Both the position numbers and the translations under genes were made by a program. This document shows positions 1 through 8,903 of a DNA stretch of 64,000 bases, piece after piece. Numbering within the stretch: the first letter of the stretch is position 1; every line of letters begins with the position of its first letter. The notes under the pieces were generated by a model. That model made no database searches and was not told the origin of the DNA. It saw nothing but the letters and a program-made list of their open reading frames with translations. The DNA is taken from the NCBI GenBank assembly GCA_965215385.1, contig OZ244059.1, positions 2,604,001-2,668,000 on the forward strand. Direction: 5' to 3'. Origin of the DNA: JAPORY01 sp965215385 (GTDB lineage Bacteria > Pseudomonadota > Alphaproteobacteria > Rhodobacterales > Rhodobacteraceae).

Positions 1-69
1 TGCCGCTCATGGTGCCCAGAACTCTGAGTGGTTGACGGCTATTTTCCAACACGGTCGTGGTCTTTCTTT

Positions 70-100
70 GGTAGTGTCTCAGTTTGAAAATTTGTCCTTG
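70..100 (+). repeat. Cassette-end repeat, copy a (left end of cassette 1)
   Basis: GGTAGTGTCTCAGTTTGAAA followed by an AT-rich ATTTGTCCTTG tail. It is the first of six copies of this terminal repeat in the window and points inward to the following gene. Confidence 0.7.
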
Positions 101-215
101 CTTACAGACAGTATACCTAATGGAGGCGGGGGAAGAGTTACAACACTGACACCGAAGGGCTCACCGTGAGAATAGGGCACATACCCCTGCCCCCAAGTTA
201 AGAAACCCCCTGCTC

Positions 216-886
216 TTGCTCCTGCTGCTGACAGGGCTTACGAGGTCGGCCACGGCGCAGACGACCGTCACCAGCAGCGGGCGAGAGGGTCCCATGGCCT
301 GCCTAGATCAAACGCAGGTCACTGTCGGGAAGATCCCCATCACAGCCTTGTCCACAACCAGCGTGACTTTCACTAATCCGAATATCACCTGGAACCAATA
401 TGTCGCGCGGCTTGGCGATATACCTTAACCGGCCAAGGTGTTTGTGACGTTTGGAGTTTGCAACGCCGATACAGATTCATTAATAGGGAGAACATTCGTT
501 ACCCTTAGAAGCGGTCAGTCGGTCAGTAGCCGAGCCATATCCCGAAGTGGCTTGACCGCGAAAACTCTTTATTATTTAGAAGCTACTGTTCAGGCACAAG
601 ATACAGACGACAACCCTATCGCGAGCATACCGGACTAGGTGTTTGCCCGCCGCCGCTTCATGACCGGCGGCACCTACACCGTGAACGTCGCCCCTGGAAC
701 TGAGGGCCAGAACAGCGGGTGCTTCGCGATCAGCGAATTTAACGGGAATATTGATGCCATCCAGCATGTCCGCAATTGCTGGTGCGGGCGCAAGACCACG
801 CTGCCCCTGTCGAACTCCACACAGGACAACACCGATTTCCGGAGCATGTGGGGATGCCGGCAGCAACTCCTGCTGGACATCATTGC
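216..886 (+). pseudogene. Decayed secreted Cys-rich protein (cassette family)
   Basis: One reading frame runs through the whole stretch but is cut by TAA at 426-428 and TAG at 636-638. Read through, it gives a leucine-rich signal-like start ending in ATAQ, a middle of beta-strand character resembling a fibronectin-III-like domain (strands ending with YYLEATVQA), then RRRF and the family C-terminus GCFAISEF ... CWCGRK ... MWGC. The same C-terminal pattern is found in the proteins at 930-1631, 20931-21326, 22803-23186 and 26178-26789. No normal stop is seen before the hairpin at 887-904. The start (TTG at 216, or a lost upstream start) is uncertain. With two nonsense codons in frame it is probably dead. 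Confidence 0.6.
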
Positions 887-904
887 GGCGGCCCGAAGGC
901 CGCC
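887..904. terminator. Shared hairpin terminator between convergent cassette genes
   Basis: A 7-bp GC stem (GGCGGCC / GGCCGCC) closes a CGAA tetraloop between the 3' ends of the two convergent genes. It has no good U-run on either strand, so efficient termination is inferred mainly from position. Confidence 0.5.
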
Positions 905-929
905 CCTTGTGTGTCCCGGTCCGGCCCCG

Positions 930-1631
930 TCAGTTGGTCGTGCATCCCACGCTCGTCCTCCAGACGGCGTCCCTGATATATTCGTAGCCGTCCTCGGCAT
1001 CGGTGCGCGCCCAGCTGCCCGACGAGTTCCTGGCTCCGCAGAGGCAAGCCTGTATCTGATTCAAGTCCTTGCTGAAGGCGTAGCACCCGCTTGACCACGA
1101 ATCGCCGGGACCGTCGCCGCCGCGACCTGAGCCAAAGGGGATCTCCAGATCAAACGCCGTGCGGAAACAGGATCTTCCGATCACTGTATTTGCAGCACGA
1201 ACTTCCACGGTATAGCTTGTGTTCGGTGTCAGACTGCGGACAGTTGTGGTCTTGGCTGCCACGGACTGTGCGGGAAATACCCGTACATTGCCGAGTTCCG
1301 TTCGAGAGCCGACCGTCTGTCCATTCGGACCCTTCACGTCAAGATAAATAGCGCGGCCGCCGCCTATATTCGATCCCACATAACCTTGAACGGACGAAGT
1401 AGTCAGTGCTATTGTCGAAATTCGGGCCGAATCTTTCTTCAGGGACTCGGCTCCGAAGGTTGCAATCGTTGGATTCATTTCGCTCTGACCGCTTGGGCAG
1501 GCACTGGACCCTGTATCGCCCACAATGGACCAGTCCACCTGCGCTATGGACGGCACAGACAGAAACGCCAGCAACAGGAAGATCGCTAGCTTAGCGAGAG
1601 GGGGGGGGGGGGGGGGGGTAAAACGAGTCAT
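930..1631 (-). CDS. Phase-variable secreted Cys-rich protein (ON in this sequence)
   Basis: 233 residues. The ATG at 1631 follows a good ribosome binding site (GGAGG, 8 bases upstream). After MTRFT comes a run of prolines coded by an uninterrupted 19-C tract, then a hydrophobic core and a signal-peptidase-like site (VPSIAQ). The mature part has a beta-rich domain ending in the fibronectin-III-like TSYTVEVRAA, then RSCF, a Gly-rich linker and the family C-terminus GCYAFSKD ... CLCGARN ... GYEY ... VGCTTN. The even number of cysteines suggests disulfides outside the cytoplasm. Loss or gain of one C in the tract would shift the frame before the signal peptide, so expression should switch on and off by slippage. 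The C-terminal 37 residues closely match the gene at 26178-26789. Function is unknown. Confidence 0.75.
   Translation of the reverse strand: MTRFTPPPPPPLAKLAIFLLLAFLSVPSIAQVDWSIVGDTGSSACPSGQSEMNPTIATFGAESLKKDSARISTIALTTSSVQGYVGSNIGGGRAIYLDVKGPNGQTVGSRTELGNVRVFPAQSVAAKTTTVRSLTPNTSYTVEVRAANTVIGRSCFRTAFDLEIPFGSGRGGDGPGDSWSSGCYAFSKDLNQIQACLCGARNSSGSWARTDAEDGYEYIRDAVWRTSVGCTTN
1600..1618 (-). repeat. Poly-C (19) slippage tract inside a start region
   Basis: Nineteen consecutive G on the plus strand, read as C in the minus-strand gene at codons 5-11. This length is in frame. Tracts of this size are prone to slipped-strand mispairing, the standard contingency-locus mechanism. Confidence 0.9.
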
Positions 1632-1687
1632 TTTTATCCTCCAAAATGTTTACATGCAACTATTCTAAAGATCAGATAACACGAATT

Positions 1688-1715
1688 CAAGAAAAATTCA
1701 ACCTGAGACACTACC
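1688..1715 (-). repeat. Cassette-end repeat, copy b (right end of cassette 1)
   Basis: On the minus strand it reads GGTAGTGTCTCAGGTTGAA followed by TTTTTCTTG. It is an inverted copy of 70-100 and marks the right end of the cassette. Confidence 0.7.
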
Positions 1716-1772
1716 TTTCTTTTTGTCGCTAGATTGACTATACCTGTGGCCGAATTTTGCTTGGGGCGAGCA

Positions 1773-3023
1773 ATGAAGTTTTTTCCTAAATCGGATTTCC
1801 TTGCGGTATTAGTCGAGCGCGGCTTCATAGCTGATTGTACCAATCTCTCGGGTTTGGATTCCGTCCTCCATTCGAACCATACCGCCGGTTATATTGGCTT
1901 TGATGCAACGGCTAAATCTCTACATGTCGGGTCTTTGACCCAGATTATGATGCTGCGCTGGTTACAAAAGACGGGTCATAAACCAATCACGCTTATGGGC
2001 GGCGGGACGACGCGCGTGGGTGATCCGTCATTCCGAGGGGACGAAAGGCCGTTGCTCTCGTTGGCAGAAATCGAACGAAACATTGCCGGTATACAGACGG
2101 TTTTTGCTCGCTATATTGATTATGGCGATCAAAAGACCGACGCTCTGATGCTTGATAATGCCGAATGGTTGCAAGATTTAAACTATCTCGATTTTTTGCG
2201 AGAATTCGGTCGTCACTTTAGCGTAAATCGCATGTTGAGTTTTGAGAGCGTAAAATCTCGATTGGATCGTGAGCAGTCGCTATCCTTTCTAGAATTCAAT
2301 TATATGATTCTTCAAGCCTATGATTTTCTCGAATTAAATCGGCGCCATCAATGCCGCATTCAGTTTGGCGGCAGCGATCAATGGGGAAATATTGTCAACG
2401 GTATTGATCTTGCTCGACGCGTTCAAGATACGGAACTCTTCGGCTTGACCTCGCCACTGCTGACCACGTCGGACGGGAGAAAAATGGGAAAAACCGCGAG
2501 CGGTGCCATCTGGTTGAATGCCGAAATGTGCCCACCGTACGAATTTTGGCAATTTTGGCGCAACACCGCTGATCCTGATGTCGGCCGATTTTTGAAGCTG
2601 TTTACCGAACTCCCCATCGCCGAGTGCGGTCGACTCGCTGAGTTACAAGGGTCTGAATCAAACGTCGCCAAAATTATTCTGGCAAATGAAGTGACACGAT
2701 TGTGCCACGGACCGTCGGCGGCCGAAGCGGCCGAGGCGACGGCACGCGAAGTCTTTGAAAAAGGCGGTCTCGGCGAAGAGATACCCAAGCTCAAACTAAC
2801 AGCGGATGAATTACCGCTCTCTGCTGCGCAAATTCTGGTTCGCGCTGGTTTAGTGAATTCGGGGAAAGAAGCGAGACGGCTTATTGCTGAGGGGGGAGCG
2901 AGAATGGCTGGGTCACCGCTTACTGATCCCGGACAAATGATTGACGACGCTTCCATTGCAGCGCCGGTCCGCCTGAGCGCGGGCAAAAAACGGCATGTTA
3001 TGGTGCACGCTATTTCGGAATGA
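1773..3023 (+). CDS. tyrS: Tyrosyl-tRNA synthetase
   Basis: Attaches tyrosine to tRNA-Tyr in the cytoplasm. From the ATG at 1773 (GGGGCGAG upstream) it has 416 residues, normal for bacterial TyrRS. A longer frame back to 1734 exists, but its extra residues do not look conserved. The Rossmann domain contains the class I signature as HVGSL (about residue 54), substrate-pocket GGSDQWGN, and the KMSKS loop as KMGKT. A C-terminal S4-like RNA-binding domain (AARIL ... GARMA) ends the protein. The gene starts just past cassette 1, so its native promoter may have been separated from it by the insertion. Intact. Confidence 0.95.
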   Translation: MKFFPKSDFLAVLVERGFIADCTNLSGLDSVLHSNHTAGYIGFDATAKSLHVGSLTQIMMLRWLQKTGHKPITLMGGGTTRVGDPSFRGDERPLLSLAEIERNIAGIQTVFARYIDYGDQKTDALMLDNAEWLQDLNYLDFLREFGRHFSVNRMLSFESVKSRLDREQSLSFLEFNYMILQAYDFLELNRRHQCRIQFGGSDQWGNIVNGIDLARRVQDTELFGLTSPLLTTSDGRKMGKTASGAIWLNAEMCPPYEFWQFWRNTADPDVGRFLKLFTELPIAECGRLAELQGSESNVAKIILANEVTRLCHGPSAAEAAEATAREVFEKGGLGEEIPKLKLTADELPLSAAQILVRAGLVNSGKEARRLIAEGGARMAGSPLTDPGQMIDDASIAAPVRLSAGKKRHVMVHAISE

Positions 3024-3058
3024 TGTGGTTTGCATCGTGTGGGTGGAAATTGGCGATA

Positions 3059-3526
3059 CTATTGCAGCAGATCTTCGGGGTTGATTCGGCCGAGATTGCC
3101 AAGCAACTGGCGTAGGAATCCTCGGTTTGAAACCGAACTGTCGGTCACACGGCGGGTCAATAGTACTGCTTGACCGTCACTCAAGTCGTAGGTGTCAATA
3201 TTTGCGACACGATCGGCACCATCAAAATCGATGGCAACAAGCCGGCGTTCGACGACCTTGGGTGCTTGTAATCCCCGAAGTTGTACTCTGGAATGCAGAT
3301 AGAAATTTGTGTCGGCATCAAGTACATCCGAAAAGCTTCCAGAACCGAGTTCTGCCTCGACGCTTTCGCGGGTATCAACGCCGACACTGATATCAGCAAG
3401 TTCTGCATCGGTGGGAGCAAATCCATGGTTCTGAAACCGAGCTGAACAAGCTGCGAGCAGCGCGAGCAAAACAATCACAAAACCTGAGCGCAGCAGGCCG
3501 AAAAAAAAGTGCTCGAACTTTGTCAT
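3059..3526 (-). CDS. bamE: BamE-type outer-membrane assembly lipoprotein
   Basis: 155 residues. A charged N-terminus and hydrophobic stretch end in the lipobox LLAAC (Cys27), so it is predicted to be exported and lipidated. The body fits the SmpA/OmlA (BamE) fold: the segment GVDTRESVEAELGSGSF matches the usual start of the domain, followed by a strand-rich region with Y-x-x-S-R-V. BamE assists BamA in inserting beta-barrel proteins into the outer membrane. It is divergent from yceD at 3612, with about 85 bases between, which is a common arrangement in alphaproteobacteria. Confidence 0.85.
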   Translation of the reverse strand: MTKFEHFFFGLLRSGFVIVLLALLAACSARFQNHGFAPTDAELADISVGVDTRESVEAELGSGSFSDVLDADTNFYLHSRVQLRGLQAPKVVERRLVAIDFDGADRVANIDTYDLSDGQAVLLTRRVTDSSVSNRGFLRQLLGNLGRINPEDLLQ

Positions 3527-3611
3527 TATGTCCCTATTGCGTCATGGTCGGGTCGATCGTAGGAGTTTAACGAACGAGTTCACTGTGTTCAAGCGATGCG
3601 AAAGCTGAGAA

Positions 3612-4175
3612 ATGGCAAATCAGTATAACGGTCAATTCGCCTATTCGGTCGCGAGATTGTCAAGGTCAAAGCCAATGATCTTTGATCTGGTTCTTGATCA
3701 GGAAACAGTGTTTGGCCTTGCGGACAGTCTGGGCCTAAATTCGCTGAGTCGATTAAAATTCAACGGCACGATTTCTGCGCAAGGAAAACACGACTGGCTG
3801 CTCGAAGCAGAACTTTCGGCGCGGGTCGAACAACCCTGCGTTGCTTCGCTGGAACCAGTAACGACCAATATTGCTGTCGGGGTAAGGTGCTTGTGGTTAG
3901 CGGACTATCACCATCCCATTGACGGTAAGGCTGAGAATTGGGAGGATGATTCTGTTGAGCCAATGACAGAGACGATTGATCTTGTTGACATCCTTACTCG
4001 TGAACTTAGCTTGGCAATTCCTGCCTACCCGCGCCGAAACGATGTTGAATTGGTTGCGATAACCTACTCTGGTGCGGAGCCAGACTCTAGAGCCACTCCC
4101 AAAACAGACACGACCCGTCGCCCTTTTGCGGAACTTGCTCGTTTGCGGGATGAGCTTCGACAATCAAGAGAGTGA
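3612..4175 (+). CDS. yceD: YceD/DUF177 family protein
   Basis: 187 residues. The central part carries the DUF177 pattern, with a conserved cysteine in VEQPCVASLEPV and an acidic stretch leading into IDLVDILTRELSLAIPAYPR. YceD proteins are normally encoded directly before rpmF, and are linked to large-subunit rRNA accumulation. Here rpmF is 2.3 kb away because a ParA-type island lies between them, which probably uncouples the operon. The frame is intact. Confidence 0.85.
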   Translation: MANQYNGQFAYSVARLSRSKPMIFDLVLDQETVFGLADSLGLNSLSRLKFNGTISAQGKHDWLLEAELSARVEQPCVASLEPVTTNIAVGVRCLWLADYHHPIDGKAENWEDDSVEPMTETIDLVDILTRELSLAIPAYPRRNDVELVAITYSGAEPDSRATPKTDTTRRPFAELARLRDELRQSRE

Positions 4176-4240
4176 AGACGGACTTACGGGGTTAGCAACT
4201 GATCTTCGTAGTCTACTATAATTAGGTATAAAATCATAGT

Positions 4241-4462
4241 ATGGCAGTCATGATGGTTAAGATCGGCGCAGTGGCAGCGATGCTGGGAACCACTCCGCAA
4301 GAGCTGCGGAAGTGGGCAGCGACCGTCGAACGGCTTGCGGCTCGCAAGACACGGGGTGGGACGCCGTATTATGCGGTTGACGACCTTCTCAAGCGCGGTG
4401 ATGTGGATGCCCCTAGTGTTTGCTATCAACCACATTTTTGGAAAAGTCGGCATATCCGATGA
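4241..4462 (+). CDS. Small MerR-like helix-turn-helix protein (island)
   Basis: 73 residues. VKIGAVAAMLGTTPQELRKW is a winged HTH of the MerR/excisionase type, followed by GGTPYYAVDDLL, as in the DNA-binding head of IS607-type recombinases. The last 15 residues look unrelated, so the gene may be a head fragment or frame-broken. A TATAAT-like box lies 20-30 bases upstream. It is followed by a ParA pseudogene and likely belonged to the same operon. It could be a regulator or centromere binder of that operon; nothing in the sequence decides this. Confidence 0.5.
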   Translation: MAVMMVKIGAVAAMLGTTPQELRKWAATVERLAARKTRGGTPYYAVDDLLKRGDVDAPSVCYQPHFWKSRHIR

Positions 4463-4500
4463 AAATAACACATACTGATACAAGAATCGAATATTGAAAA

Positions 4501-5460
4501 TTGAAAACGGTATCGGTGATAAATTACAAAGGAGGGGTTGGAAAAACGACCTTGACGGCAAATCTTGCGGCTGAACTGGCTTGGCGAGGTTACAAAGTTC
4601 CTATGATCGACTTGGGTGCACAAGCCAGTCTGACATTTTCATTCATTACTCCTGACGATTGGGCAAAATAATTTTGCAGATACAAACACAATCAAGAGGT
4701 GGTTCGATACCTTCGCATCGGGAAATCAACTTTCTCTTTCAGATATTGTATTTTCACCATCCAGAGTAGCGCTTGCCCTTAAGGGAAGGAGCGGAAACGC
4801 AGATTTGATTGCATCTCATCTGCGATTACTAAACGTAGATTTAGAATTGGCAACGAAGCTAGGGGGTGCCAATCTAAAACAGGCAAAACAAAACTTTTTG
4901 TCGGTTCATAGCATGCTTGTGGAGGGGTTTAGGGATATTGAACCTAGCAAGTACCAAATTGTTCTGATTGACTGCCCGCAAATTTCAACATCGTCACCAA
5001 AACCGCTATCGTAGCAAGCGACTATATTCTTGTTCCAGCGCGTCCAGACAACCTGTCGACGCTTGGAATTGATTACTTGATGAGAAGCGCAAATACCTTT
5101 ATCGCAGAGTACAACGAATTTGCTGAAGTTGATACGGGATCAAAAACCGAAAGTATTGATCCGCACATCTTAAACGCGGTGGTCACGATGGTGCAAGAAT
5201 ATGGGAAGGAACCAATCTCCGCGCAAAGGCCGTTCATCGAACAAGTGCGGAAACTGCCTGATGTTGAAGTGATGGGTGCCTACATTAAACGCAACGATAC
5301 AATTTTTGCAGATGCTCCTCAAAGCGGAGTGCCCGTAGTCGTTACCGGATATAGTTCCGGGAGTTATGAAAGTGTTGTTGATGGTCTTGAAAAGGTGACT
5401 GACTTGTTTATAAAAGGAGTGGGACTACGACTCTTGAGCAAAGGGCTAAAAAAAGAGTAG
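4501..5460 (+). pseudogene. ParA/Soj-family ATPase, two frameshifts
   Basis: Starts near TTG 4501 with SVINYKGGVGKTTLTANLA, a deviant Walker A motif typical of ParA/MinD ATPases that segregate plasmids or chromosomes. The frame ends at a TAA near 4669 after DDWAK. The protein continues one base away as NFADTNTIKRWFD. It breaks again at about 4980 (IVLIDCPQ, then FNIVTKTAIVASDYILVPARPDNLST one base over) and then runs to 5460. The pieces together would make about 318 residues, the usual ParA length. Because both breaks are single-base indels, it is dead or needs sequence checking. It sits in a foreign island between yceD and rpmF. Confidence 0.8.
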
Positions 5461-5866
5461 ACAATGAGCCAACACGGCTTTCCGAATTGGTAAGAACGGT
5501 GGGCGATTTAATTGACTAATCTACCCCGGAAGAACTAAATGCACTTTTAGACGGTCGCTTAGCACTTCAAATTTAAAAAGTTAACCTTAAAAGGAAAAGG
5601 GAAAAAGACGGGCATCCAATGGTGATTTCGAGAACAACAACTGTGAAATTGCGAAAAAGTTAGTGACTTTTGATACTAGAGAATAAGGCAAAGAATTCCT
5701 ACAAAGTTCGTTTTCAACTATGATTGCTATGGAAAAATTCGCACGGCACCTTGACCTGCCAGTAAATCGTGCGGACACAGTTGAACGTCTTTGCAATAAG
5801 ATCGTTGCGGCAGTGATTGGAGTTCGGCTCAGTTCTGAGGCTGTGCGTGGCAAGAAGATAGATTAA
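5425..5866 (+). pseudogene. Decayed partner gene of the ParA operon
   Basis: Coding traces continue past the ParA stop: TTTLEQRAKKRVDNEPTRLSELVRTVGDLID, an in-frame TAA at about 5517, STPEELNALLDGRLALQI, then a frame change, and from about 5690 KEFLQSSFSTMIAMEKFARHLDLPVNR ... IVAAVIGVRLSSEAVRG ending at 5866. The last segment has the look of a small SAP-like helical C-terminus (keep-helix-loop-helix, VG-x-RL-x-SEA). It overlaps or follows parA as a second operon gene would. No family could be named. Confidence 0.45.
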
Positions 5867-6119
5867 TGTCCGGAAAAACACACTTATTTGATAGGACATG
5901 GACGGCATTGATTTTTCTGTCGCGTTTTCACAGGGAGAATCGGGCACCAGACGCAATGTCCGCAAGATTCGACAAGCTTTCGACCGAACCGAATCTTTAC
6001 CGAAGGTAGGCACCGATCTTAATCTATCTCCGACAGTGCAAGCGACTGAAACAACTAGCTTTTACAATTGTGAGATAGGCGGCTTTTTTCAAAAATAGGT
6101 AATTTCTGCTAGACACTAG

Positions 6120-6326
6120 TTTCAGACAGCTTGACATCGTGAGCCACAGTAAATTCACTTAATTAGAAAAAACTAAGCAAAATAGGGACTTACGCTATCG
6201 TGGTCAGAAAGTCGCGGCCTTTATCCCTTGAATTTATTGTTGATGCCTATTTGACGGGAAAAGTCCGATCAACTGCCGGCCAATCTCGCCCCTAACGGCA
6301 AGATGCCGGTAAAAATGGCATCATTT
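6120..6326 (+). repeat. Dispersed repeat, copy A
   Basis: About 205 bases that match 15218-15424 with scattered substitutions, starting TTCAGACAGCTTGACATCGTG and ending near AACGGCA-GATGCC. In both copies a frame gives KTK-x-NRDL-x-YRGQ-x-x-AAFI, and in copy B this continues as ELMVDANLKGKIRSTAGQGYR, so the repeat is probably the relic of a coding region. Copy A has in-frame stops. It closes the ParA island. The rest of 5867-6479 holds only this repeat, an unconvincing 66-codon frame (5898-6098) and the rpmF upstream region. Confidence 0.65.
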
Positions 6327-6479
6327 TGGGCAAGAAGAGAGCTCCCGATGTCAAGATGTCTGAGTTTAGAACGAGTATCATCAATTGTTTCCGAGGGAAT
6401 TTTGCAGCGACCTGTTGATCAATTACTTGCTGCACTCGTAACGGATTTTTTGCTAGTTGATTAGGGAATAGGGTAGAGT

Positions 6480-6686
6480 ATGGCCGTCCAACAAAACAAA
6501 GTTTCAAAATCTCGCCGGAACAAACGCCGTTCGCATCACGCGCTGCTAGCGGCAAACTTTCAGGAGTGTAAGAATTGCGGTGAGATGAAGCGGGCTCACC
6601 ACGTTTGTTCAGTTTGTGGCTCCTATGATGGTCGAGAGGTGGTCGTGATGCAAGATGATTTTGATCTCGACGAGGACCTAGTCTAG
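6480..6686 (+). CDS. rpmF: 50S ribosomal protein L32
   Basis: 68 residues. The start MAVQQNKVSKSRRNKRRSHH is characteristic of L32, followed by the zinc-ribbon cysteines in CKNCG and CSVCG. It is a structural protein of the large ribosomal subunit. It leads the run rpmF-plsX-fabH-ihfA-merR, all on the plus strand with short gaps. The C-terminus is acidic and slightly longer than in E. coli, as is usual in alphaproteobacteria. Confidence 0.95.
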   Translation: MAVQQNKVSKSRRNKRRSHHALLAANFQECKNCGEMKRAHHVCSVCGSYDGREVVVMQDDFDLDEDLV

Positions 6687-6711
6687 CGGTTAGGCCCGTT
6701 GTTCATGTAAG

Positions 6712-7860
6712 ATGGGTACGGGTGACCATAACGGGACGGATACTGACCGGATTGTAATTTCCGTTGACGCAATGGGCGGCGACGCTGGGCCGGCCGCGGT
6801 AGTATCGGGTATTGCCCAGTCCGCAGCTAAAAACCCTGACTTGGCATTCCTACTTCATGGCCCGATTGGGCAACTTAAGCCGCTCGTAGAACGCCGGCGG
6901 GCGTTATCCAGGCGGGTTGCGTTTTGTGACGCTCAGGAAGTTGTTTCCATGCAGGACAAACCTGCACAGGTGCTAAGGCGCGGTAGACACACTTCAATGT
7001 GGTCAACTATTGAAGCTGTCAGGGACGGCAAGGCGACCGTTGCAGTGTCTTGTGGTAATACCGGAGCCTTAATGGCTCTGAGTATGATTCGTCTCAACCG
7101 GCTTGAGGGCGTCAGTCGGCCCGCGTTAGCGATCTTGTGGCCGTCGCGCACCCCACACGGGTTCAACGTAATGCTTGACGCGGGAGCTGATATCCGTGCC
7201 GACTCGAAGGACTTACTGCAATTTGCAATGATGGGAGCTTCCTACGCTCGCAACGGCCTCGGTCTCGTTCATCCGCGGGTTGGCTTGTTAAACGTGGGGA
7301 CGGAGCAGCATAAGGGGAATGCGGAGCTGAAAGCTGCCTACGCGATGATTGACAGTTTTTCGTCGAAAGCAAATTTTGACTTTGTTGGATTCGTCGAAGG
7401 TGGTGATATTCCTGGTGATAAGTGTGATGTGATTGTAACTGATGGATTTACCGGCAATGTTGCGATCAAGACTGGGGAGGGAACGGCGCAGTTGATTGGC
7501 GACCTGTTGCGGGAGGCGTTTCGCTTCACTCCGCTTTCGCGCCTCGCATCACTGCTCTCGCTTACCTCCTTTCGGCGCTTGCAAAAGCGAATTGATCCTC
7601 GGCGCGTGAATGGCGGCGTTTTTTTGGGCCTGACGGGTACAGTTGTGAAGTCGCACGGCTCTGCTGATGCCACCGGGGTGTCGGCTGCGGTCAAACTCGC
7701 GTTTCAGCTTTCGAAATCTGGCTTCTCTGAGAAACTTGCAGCACGAGTTTCCACTGCCGCGGCACTTGCTGAAGATAGTGGCGCAATTCCGCTGCATCAA
7801 AGTCTTCATAGTGGTGAGGGTAGTGATGCCAAATCGAAAGCGCAGGGAGTTCAGAACTGA
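6712..7860 (+). CDS. plsX: Phosphate acyltransferase PlsX
   Basis: 382 residues. PlsX makes acyl-phosphate from acyl-ACP, feeding PlsY in membrane phospholipid synthesis. The N-terminus ISVDAMGGDAGPAAVV is the family signature, and SCGNTGALMA and DGFTGNVAIKTGEG are conserved PlsX blocks. The start at 6712 carries about 15 residues before the signature; a later start is possible, but no clearly better one is seen. It overlaps fabH by one base (TGATG at 7858-7862), so the two are translationally coupled. Confidence 0.95.
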   Translation: MGTGDHNGTDTDRIVISVDAMGGDAGPAAVVSGIAQSAAKNPDLAFLLHGPIGQLKPLVERRRALSRRVAFCDAQEVVSMQDKPAQVLRRGRHTSMWSTIEAVRDGKATVAVSCGNTGALMALSMIRLNRLEGVSRPALAILWPSRTPHGFNVMLDAGADIRADSKDLLQFAMMGASYARNGLGLVHPRVGLLNVGTEQHKGNAELKAAYAMIDSFSSKANFDFVGFVEGGDIPGDKCDVIVTDGFTGNVAIKTGEGTAQLIGDLLREAFRFTPLSRLASLLSLTSFRRLQKRIDPRRVNGGVFLGLTGTVVKSHGSADATGVSAAVKLAFQLSKSGFSEKLAARVSTAAALAEDSGAIPLHQSLHSGEGSDAKSKAQGVQN

Positions 7861-8825
7861 TGGCGCGTCGAGCTGTTGCGGTTGGCGTTGGTCGCTATCT
7901 TCCGGCACGAATCGTATCGAACGCTGAATTAGAAAAGTCACTCGACACAACTGACGAATGGATTCGAACGCGATCTGGTATTGAGCGTCGCCACATTGCC
8001 GAGGGCAAGGAGACGACGTCTTGGATGGGGGCGGCGGCTGCGAGACAGGCTCTTGCACAGGCCAATTTAGATATTGATGACATTGATGCGATCATTTTGG
8101 CCACGTCGACGGCCGATTTGACATTTCCGTCTGCTGCTACGCTCATTCAAGCTGAGTTGGGAATGAGGCACGGTTTTGCTTTTGATGTCCAAGCTGTCTG
8201 TGCTGGATTTGTTTATGCGATGGCGACCGCCAATTTAATGATCCTTTCTTCACAGGCCGAGAGGGTATTGGTAATTGGTTCAGAGACATTTTCGAAAATT
8301 ATGGACTGGACAGACCGATCCACATGCGTACTTTTTGGCGACGGTGCCGGGGCGCTGGTGTTTGAAAGCCAGGATGATTCGTCGACATCAAGAGGGATCA
8401 TTGCAACGGATCTTCGATCCGATGGACGCTATCGCGATCTGTTATATGTCGATGGTGGTGTGTCCACGCAAACAACAGGATACCTGCGGATGAATGGCGG
8501 TCAGGTGTTTCGGCAAGCTATTGAGAAACTGGCCGATACCGCCGAAACGGCACTCCAAAAGGCGGGTTTGACGGCTGCCGATGTTGATTGGCTGGTTCCG
8601 CATCAGGCAAACATTCGGATTATTCACGGGACTGCTCGTAAATTGAAAGTGTCAACGGAGCGTATTCTGATCACGGTTCAAGATCACGGCAACACGTCCG
8701 CTGCCTCAATCCCTTTGGCACTTTCGGTTGGCGTTGAGAATGGGTGCATCAAGCCAGGCGATGTCCTTTTAACGGAGGCAATCGGGGGTGGACTGGCGTG
8801 GGGTTCGGTTATTTTGCGTTGGTAG
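7860..8825 (+). CDS. fabH: 3-oxoacyl-ACP synthase III
   Basis: 321 residues, the usual length. It condenses acetyl-CoA with malonyl-ACP to start fatty-acid synthesis. The catalytic triad is visible: Cys in DVQAVCAGF, His in VPHQANIRI and Asn in DHGNTSAAS. The start region RAVAVGVGRYLPARIVSN is typical. It is coupled to plsX by a TGATG overlap, so phospholipid and fatty-acid initiation are made together. No defects are seen. Confidence 0.96.
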   Translation: MARRAVAVGVGRYLPARIVSNAELEKSLDTTDEWIRTRSGIERRHIAEGKETTSWMGAAAARQALAQANLDIDDIDAIILATSTADLTFPSAATLIQAELGMRHGFAFDVQAVCAGFVYAMATANLMILSSQAERVLVIGSETFSKIMDWTDRSTCVLFGDGAGALVFESQDDSSTSRGIIATDLRSDGRYRDLLYVDGGVSTQTTGYLRMNGGQVFRQAIEKLADTAETALQKAGLTAADVDWLVPHQANIRIIHGTARKLKVSTERILITVQDHGNTSAASIPLALSVGVENGCIKPGDVLLTEAIGGGLAWGSVILRW

Positions 8826-8903
8826 GTCGGCGGCGAGTCGCTGTAAACAGCGTTGACAGAGTTGCCATGAGTCGGCATTCTTGCCGAGGGGGTTGGAGGT
8901 AAA

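Larger units (their letters stand above)
70..1715. mobile_element. Inverted-repeat-bounded cassette 1 carrying two convergent secreted-protein genes
   Basis: The left end (70-100, GGTAGTGTCTCAGTTTGAAA then AT-rich) and the right end (1688-1715, the same core on the minus strand with a G-G change) face each other. Between them lie a decayed plus-strand gene and an intact minus-strand gene, pointing at each other and sharing one hairpin near 887-904. No transposase is present, so if the unit moves it must be mobilised in trans. The same end sequence recurs at 19333, 21454, 23314 and 26778 in this window, always next to genes of the same protein family. The right end is 58 bases upstream of the tyrS start. 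What mobilises it is unknown. Confidence 0.6.

Noticed and set aside
4184..4561. 125-codon minus-strand frame over the HTH gene
   Set aside because: It is the shadow of the plus-strand HTH and ParA start, which have recognisable motifs.
5898..6098. 66-codon plus-strand frame MDGIDFSVAFSQGESG
   Set aside because: No ribosome binding site, no motif, and lies in decayed island DNA.
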